Of a stretch of 17,469 bases of DNA, positions 15,106 through 17,469 are shown in pieces; the first letter of the stretch is position 1, and each line of letters starts with the position of its first letter. The notes beneath the pieces were generated by a model, which worked only from the letters and a program-made list of their open reading frames with translations, was not told where the DNA came from and ran no database searches. The stretch comes from CAZAYP01 sp964489425 [NCBI: uncultured Verrucomicrobiota bacterium] (GTDB lineage Bacteria; Verrucomicrobiota; Kiritimatiellia; RZYC01): the NCBI GenBank assembly GCA_964489425.1, contig CAZAYP010000097.1, positions 1-17,469 of the forward strand, written 5' to 3'. The translations under genes were made by a program, and so were the position numbers.

Positions 15106-15218
15106 TGATCTCCCAGCGTCCATTCACCGTTTCGGTCCCTGGCCAACCCGCATCTCGCGCCTGCATGGCGGTCCGGTGCCGTGGGGGTTGGGCATAGCGC
15201 CCAAACTCGGAGCAGATC

Positions 15219-15515
15219 ATGAGCCAGGCGCCGTCATCCAGGAAGAACCGCGACGAGATGCGCGAGACGTTGCTTTCCCTGGTCTGCGGCGAGGTGTTTG
15301 ATACGGAGATGCCCGGCTGTCCGCTGCATGAAGTTCGCAAGAAACCTTTGCGGGAGCGGATGCATTGGGTCGCCGGCCTGGACGACCAGCAGGTGGTGGA
15401 GATCATGATCCATCACCATAACTGCGCATTCGTGCGAGACTTGGAAATCCGCGACGCCTTGCGCAACAAGTTCCAATCGCAACTTTCGGGTGGCGGCGCC
15501 GCGCCTGCGCCGTGA
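15219..15515 (+). CDS. Small hypothetical protein with Cys/His residues
   Basis: A 98-residue protein with a charged N-terminus (SSRKNRDEMRETLLSLVCGE), a middle with C23, C34 and H37 in GCPLHEVRKKPLRERMHWVA, and a helical segment DDQQVVEIMIHHHNCAFVRD carrying H65-H67 and C69. The tail is Gly/Ala/Pro. Composition and charge look like a real soluble protein, and the ribosome site CGGAG (15208-15212) is 6 nt before the ATG. I do not recognise the family. The Cys and His residues could bind a metal, which is inference only. It follows the XRE regulator on the same strand and may be in one transcript with it. Confidence 0.6.
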   Translation: MSQAPSSRKNRDEMRETLLSLVCGEVFDTEMPGCPLHEVRKKPLRERMHWVAGLDDQQVVEIMIHHHNCAFVRDLEIRDALRNKFQSQLSGGGAAPAP

Positions 15516-15537
15516 CCCTTTGCGCCGGTGCGCTCGC

Positions 15538-15572
15538 CCCGGATGGCACGGAATCAACACAATTCATCCGGG
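15538..15572 (+). terminator. Hairpin downstream of the small hypothetical gene
   Basis: CCCGGATG (15538-15545) pairs perfectly with CATCCGGG (15565-15572), 22 nt after the stop of the small Cys/His protein gene. The loop of 19 nt is long and no T-run follows, so termination is only possible, not shown. Confidence 0.3.
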
Positions 15573-15705
15573 AATTTCCTGCCTGATGGACGATCATCAC
15601 GGCACGACTATCCCCATCCGGCACCTATGGATAGCCGGTTTTGAAGGACGCCATGGTGTTGCTCTTGCTTGGCAGTGATCGCTGGCGTTAACTTGGGGCG
15701 ACGCT

Positions 15706-15720
15706 AACCCCAACGGGGTT
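15706..15720. repeat. Palindromic repeat, CCCCAACGGGG type, copy 1
   Basis: AACCCCAACGGGGTT is a near-perfect palindrome and the first of three copies in this cluster (others at 15785-15801 and, in reverse orientation, 15820-15836). Such extragenic palindromes are often dispersed by REP-associated transposases; none is seen here. Confidence 0.75.
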
Positions 15721-15731
15721 GTTGACTATAG

Positions 15732-15765
15732 CCCAGGGTTGCGGGGTTTTCCCCGCTACCCTGGG
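15732..15765. repeat. CCCAGGGT hairpin, copy 1
   Basis: CCCAGGGTTGCGGGG (15732-15746) and CCCCGCTACCCTGGG (15751-15765) form a 15-position stem with one mismatch and a TTTT loop. The outer CCCAGGGT part recurs in a second hairpin at 15857-15886, while the inner part differs. Confidence 0.75.
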
Positions 15766-15784
15766 TTGAGCGCCCCCCGCCATT

Positions 15785-15836
15785 CAACCCCAACGGGGTT
15801 GCGTCCCAGGATCGCGACGCAACCCCGTTGGGGTTG
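15785..15836. repeat. Perfect 21-bp inverted repeat made of two CCCCAACGGGG units
   Basis: Bases 15785-15805 are exactly complementary to 15816-15836, with a 10-nt loop (CCAGGATCGC). Each arm contains the CAACCCCAACGGGGTTG unit plus CGTC. The arms are themselves palindromic, so the DNA could fold as one long hairpin or two small ones. Confidence 0.85.
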
Positions 15837-15856
15837 GATTGGAAACGGAACCAAAA

Positions 15857-15886
15857 CCCAGGGTAGGCGCAGACGCCAACCCTGGG
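15857..15886. repeat. CCCAGGGT hairpin, copy 2
   Basis: CCCAGGGTAGGCG (15857-15869) pairs with CGCCAACCCTGGG (15874-15886), 13 positions with one mismatch and a CAGA loop. The mismatch falls at the same stem position (ninth, after CCCAGGGT) as in copy 1, so the internal bulge seems conserved. Confidence 0.75.
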
Positions 15887-15896
15887 CTAGATTGGG

Positions 15897-15916
15897 AACC
15901 CCCCTTGGGGGTTTTT
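15897..15916. repeat. C-run/G-run hairpin followed by T-run
   Basis: AACCCCC (15897-15903) and GGGGGTT (15907-15913) with a 3-nt loop, followed by TTT. The shape resembles an intrinsic terminator on the plus strand, but no gene ends just upstream; it belongs with the palindrome cluster. Confidence 0.5.
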
Positions 15917-15920
15917 ACGG

Positions 15921-15948
15921 ATCATCCGACAAGTGCCTGTCTGGATTT
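15921..15948 (-). repeat. GGACAGGAACTTGTCGGATG-type repeat, copy A
   Basis: Read on the minus strand this is AAATCCAGACAGGCACTTGT followed by CGGATGAT, matching copy C (16439-16468) at all but two of its first 27 positions, in opposite orientation. Confidence 0.65.
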
Positions 15949-15980
15949 CAAAAAGCAGGTGCGAATGGAAGCAGACAAAC

Positions 15981-16074
15981 AACCACGGATGGACACGAAT
16001 GGACGCGGATGTGAATCGGGGAAGATAGCGGATTGCCCTGAAATATCCGTGTTAATCCGCGTGCATCCGTGGTT
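15981..16074. repeat. 94-bp imperfect inverted repeat (CACGGATG type)
   Basis: Bases 15981-16010 (beginning AACCACGGATGGACACGAAT) and 16045-16074 (ending GCATCCGTGGTT) pair at 24 of 30 positions when folded. Each arm contains a degenerate 10-11 nt unit, CACGGATG / CACGAATG / CGCGGATG, repeated in tandem. The element is about 94 bp with no coding potential, like a MITE. From memory such CACGGATG inverted repeats are widely scattered in PVC-type genomes. Confidence 0.7.
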
Positions 16075-16154
16075 CAAATTATTCTCTTGGTTTGCGGCCT
16101 CAGGCCGCGTCTTGAACGGGTGGCACCTGGGTTCCGAGATGGTTCCACGGATCT

Positions 16155-16202
16155 TGGACAGGGCAAGATTCGGGCATCCTGTTCAGTTGGTTATCCTGTC
16201 CA
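16155..16202. repeat. Inverted repeat TGGACAGG / CCTGTCCA
   Basis: TGGACAGG (16155-16162) pairs perfectly with CCTGTCCA (16195-16202) around 32 nt that include a further CATCCTGTTCA. The phrase resembles the CATCCTGT-type extragenic repeats of similar genomes and neighbours the other elements. Confidence 0.45.
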
Positions 16203-16244
16203 GAATTCTGGTCCGGGTTGGGCCACGCCGTGGTGATCGGTCGT

Positions 16245-16269
16245 CAGACAGGAACTTCCCGGATGAACC
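16245..16269 (+). repeat. GGACAGGAACTTGTCGGATG-type repeat, copy B
   Basis: CAGACAGGAACTTCCCGGAT and GAACC: the same unit as copy C with a handful of substitutions (TTCCCG for TTGTCG, CAGACAGG for CGGACAGG), same orientation. Confidence 0.6.
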
Positions 16270-16284
16270 GTTTTTACTCGGACA

Positions 16285-16342
16285 GTAGGCCACCCTTTGA
16301 TGGGTGGCGCATCCCTGCGCCCGACACAGAGGTTGGGCCTAC
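16285..16342. repeat. Compound hairpin with three nested stems
   Basis: An outer stem GTAGGCC (16285-16291) / GGCCTAC (16336-16342) encloses CCACCC (16290-16295) / GGGTGG (16302-16307) and GCGCA (16307-16311) / TGCGC (16316-16320). The outer and first inner stems share two bases, so they compete slightly. The layout is a cloverleaf-like cruciform, but it has no tRNA features. Confidence 0.6.
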
Positions 16343-16438
16343 AGTGACCCTTGGCGCACTTATGACGCTCTGTTTAGATCTGCTCTGCCGGAGAGAGTGA
16401 ATCCGCCTGTGGTTCAAGCGCTGGTCATCCGGTTCGAT

Positions 16439-16468
16439 AAATCCGGACAGGAACTTGTCGGATGAGCC
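16439..16468 (+). repeat. GGACAGGAACTTGTCGGATG-type repeat, copy C
   Basis: AAATCCGGACAGGAACTTGT then CGGATGAGCC. Its CGGATGA (16459-16465) also pairs with TCATCCG at 16425-16431, so this copy sits inside a larger hairpin. Clearest version of the three copies. Confidence 0.65.
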
Positions 16469-16554
16469 ATCAACACCCGCCGGATTCGACGGAGCAAATC
16501 CGTCCATCGGCTCCGCCTGCCGTACACCTGGCATGCAACTCCCTATATCTACGA

Positions 16555-17217
16555 TCACGGCAGCAACAGCAGCAGGAGCGGCGCTGTGCCAGCGGGGTCC
16601 CGGACTTGGATTAACGCCAGCCGGCTCACCGCCACGCCGAACGCATTGGAAACAACGACCTGGTAGTAGCCCGCATCAGCGTGGGTTACGGGGGCAAGCT
16701 GATAGAGGCCGGCGTCGGGCCCGGGTTGCGCAATGCCCGCGTGATACCACTGGTAATGGAGCGGCGATTGACCCAGCGCCACGACTTCCAGGGCGGCTGT
16801 GCCACCAGCCATGGCCACGGCGTCCTGCGGCTCGGAAGCGATTTCCGGCCAGGCGTTGGTGCGCACATCCAGCCGCGCCGGGGCGCTGGTGACCGACCCG
16901 GCAGCGTTGCCGACCACGACGCTGTACCAGCCCTGGTCCACCCAGGTGGCCTGGGCCACCGCGAACTGGTTGGAATGGGGGCCGGGCAGGGGGGCGCCAT
17001 CCTTGGCCCATTGGTAATTCAGGGGCGCGGTGCCCGCGGCAGATACCGTGAACCGGGCGCTTGATCCCGCTTGCACGCGCTGGTTTTGCGGCTGCGCGCC
17101 GATGGTGGGCGCCACGGCCAGCGGCGTCAGGGTCACGGCGCCCAGGTCCCGCACGGAGCCGGGCGCCAGGCCATTGAGCGGGTTCGCGATCTCCAAGGTC
17201 TGATACCAATCACGCAT
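16555..17217 (-). pseudogene. 3' part of an Ig-like domain surface protein, 5' end lost
   Basis: The frame from about 17217 down to the TGA at 16555 encodes two tandem Ig-like domains. The first starts VAPTIGAQPQNQRVQAGSSA, has the core APLNYQWAKDGAPLPG and ends GWYSVVVGNAAGSVTSAPAR. The second starts PEIASEPQDAVAMAGGTAAL, has SPLHYQWYHAG and AGYYQVVVSNAFGVAVSRLA. They follow about 30 residues (WYQTLEIANPLNGLAPGSVR) that look like the end of another beta-sandwich. The tail GTAPLLLLLLP is hydrophobic. There is no signal peptide or proper N-terminus: further upstream the frame is merely antisense to the transposase gene. Such domains occur in large secreted proteins, so most of the gene is missing, probably through the adjacent insertion. 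Confidence 0.7.
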
Positions 17218-17469
17218 AATAATCGGTAAATAATGCTTGACGCTGAGCGCGACGTGGGGCATGCTGCTGGGCATGAAAAAACAAGGACGTCCGCGAGTGA
17301 GGGTAGTGGTACCGGCCGCCGTGAAAGACGAAGTAGCGGCCCGGATAAAGAAAGAGAACAATGCGCGGCTAAGGGATCGGCTGCGGGCGGTCCAGATGAC
17401 CTTTGATGGCCAACACCGTTACGAAGATATCGCGCGGCGGGTTGGGCGCGCGCGCTCCACGATCCAGCT
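17218..17469 (+). mobile_element. Left part of an IS630-type insertion element (runs off window)
   Basis: The element is inferred from the transposase start at 17273 and from the abrupt end of homologous-looking Ig protein sequence near 17217. IS630 elements insert at TA, and several TA dinucleotides lie at 17217-17232 (ATAATAATCGGTAAATAATG), so the exact boundary cannot be set. The right end and terminal repeats are outside the window. Confidence 0.5.
17273..17469 (+). CDS. Transposase N-terminus, IS630 family, 3' end outside window
   Basis: ATG 17273 opens a frame that stays open to the window end (65 codons). The protein starts MKKQGRPRVRVVVPAAVKDE and continues with NARLRDRLRAVQMTFDGQHR and YEDIARRVGRARSTIQ, a helix-turn-helix of the type at the front of IS630-like transposases, in which the second helix recognises the terminal repeats. 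The catalytic DDE part would lie beyond the window. A ribosome site is weak (GCTGGG). The gene is divergent from the Ig-domain fragment and most likely responsible for its truncation. Confidence 0.75.
   Translation, partial: MKKQGRPRVRVVVPAAVKDEVAARIKKENNARLRDRLRAVQMTFDGQHRYEDIARRVGRARSTIQ

Larger units (their letters stand above)
15516..16554. other. About 1 kb without a convincing gene, filled with repeats
   Basis: Open frames here are short, lack ribosome sites and cross palindromes. The stretch is a mosaic of at least four kinds of repeat, listed separately: GGGG/CCCC palindromes (15706-15916), a long imperfect inverted repeat (15981-16074), three copies of a GGACAGGAACTTGTCGGATG-type unit, and compound hairpins (16155-16202, 16285-16342). 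Bases 16075-16154 and 16343-16424 show nothing I can name. Confidence 0.7.

Noticed and set aside
15105-15197. 30-codon frame overlapping the stop of the XRE gene
   Set aside because: No own ribosome site beyond the overlap and no recognisable protein; kept only as part of a finding, not as a gene.
15839-16288. 149-codon frame in the repeat region
   Set aside because: It runs through several palindromes and the long inverted repeat, has no ribosome site and shows no domain.
15700-16470. CRISPR array
   Set aside because: Repeats are palindromic, of several kinds, differently oriented and unevenly spaced; no regular repeat-spacer pattern and no cas genes.
17218-17361. Start of the Ig-domain frame at 17361
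   Set aside because: These 48 codons are antisense to the transposase coding sequence and contain no signal peptide that fits; they are an accident of the junction.

Overview
High-GC bacterial chromosome, most likely from the PVC superphylum (Verrucomicrobiota or Kiritimatiellota type). This is inferred from four things: the flagellar gene order, tandem Ig-like domains in a secreted-type protein, clusters of palindromes built on CCCCAACGGGG and CCCAGGGT, and degenerate inverted repeats built on CACGGATG. No 16S or other decisive marker is present, so the assignment is tentative. I saw no rRNA, tRNA or CRISPR array.

Region 1 (1-6354, all +) is a tightly packed flagellar operon: the tail of an unidentified gene, a short hook/rod protein (flgE-like), flbD, motA, motB, a second motB-like gene, fliL, fliM, fliN and a metallo-beta-lactamase-fold hydrolase 3 nt after fliN. 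It encodes the hook, the stator, its accessory FliL and the C-ring switch. Two parts are unusual. The second MotB lacks the ion-carrying aspartate that the first one has. FliN carries two copies of a FliM-N-like acidic helix separated by a polyproline spacer.

Region 2 (6387-10071) holds two overlapping inner-membrane ABC permease genes of the YejB/YejE type (+), the second with a large extra domain outside the membrane. Converging on them is a lipoprotein of the BMP/Med/PnrA substrate-binding family (-), which has its own plausible promoter and an 18-bp perfect palindrome in its leader.

Region 3 (10328-14314) is a panB-panC-MBL hydrolase operon (+), with panB and panC giving the pantoate half of pantothenate synthesis. 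It converges on trkA (-), the NAD-binding regulator of a Trk potassium system whose membrane subunit is not here.

Region 4 (14365-17469) is accessory DNA. An AT-rich leader precedes a possible 30-codon ORF, a small XRE-type regulator with a cysteine cluster and a small Cys/His-containing unknown protein. Then comes about 1 kb with no convincing gene but many hairpins and dispersed repeats. It ends with the 3' part of an Ig-domain protein gene (-) cut off by what looks like an IS630-family element, whose transposase start (+) runs off the window.
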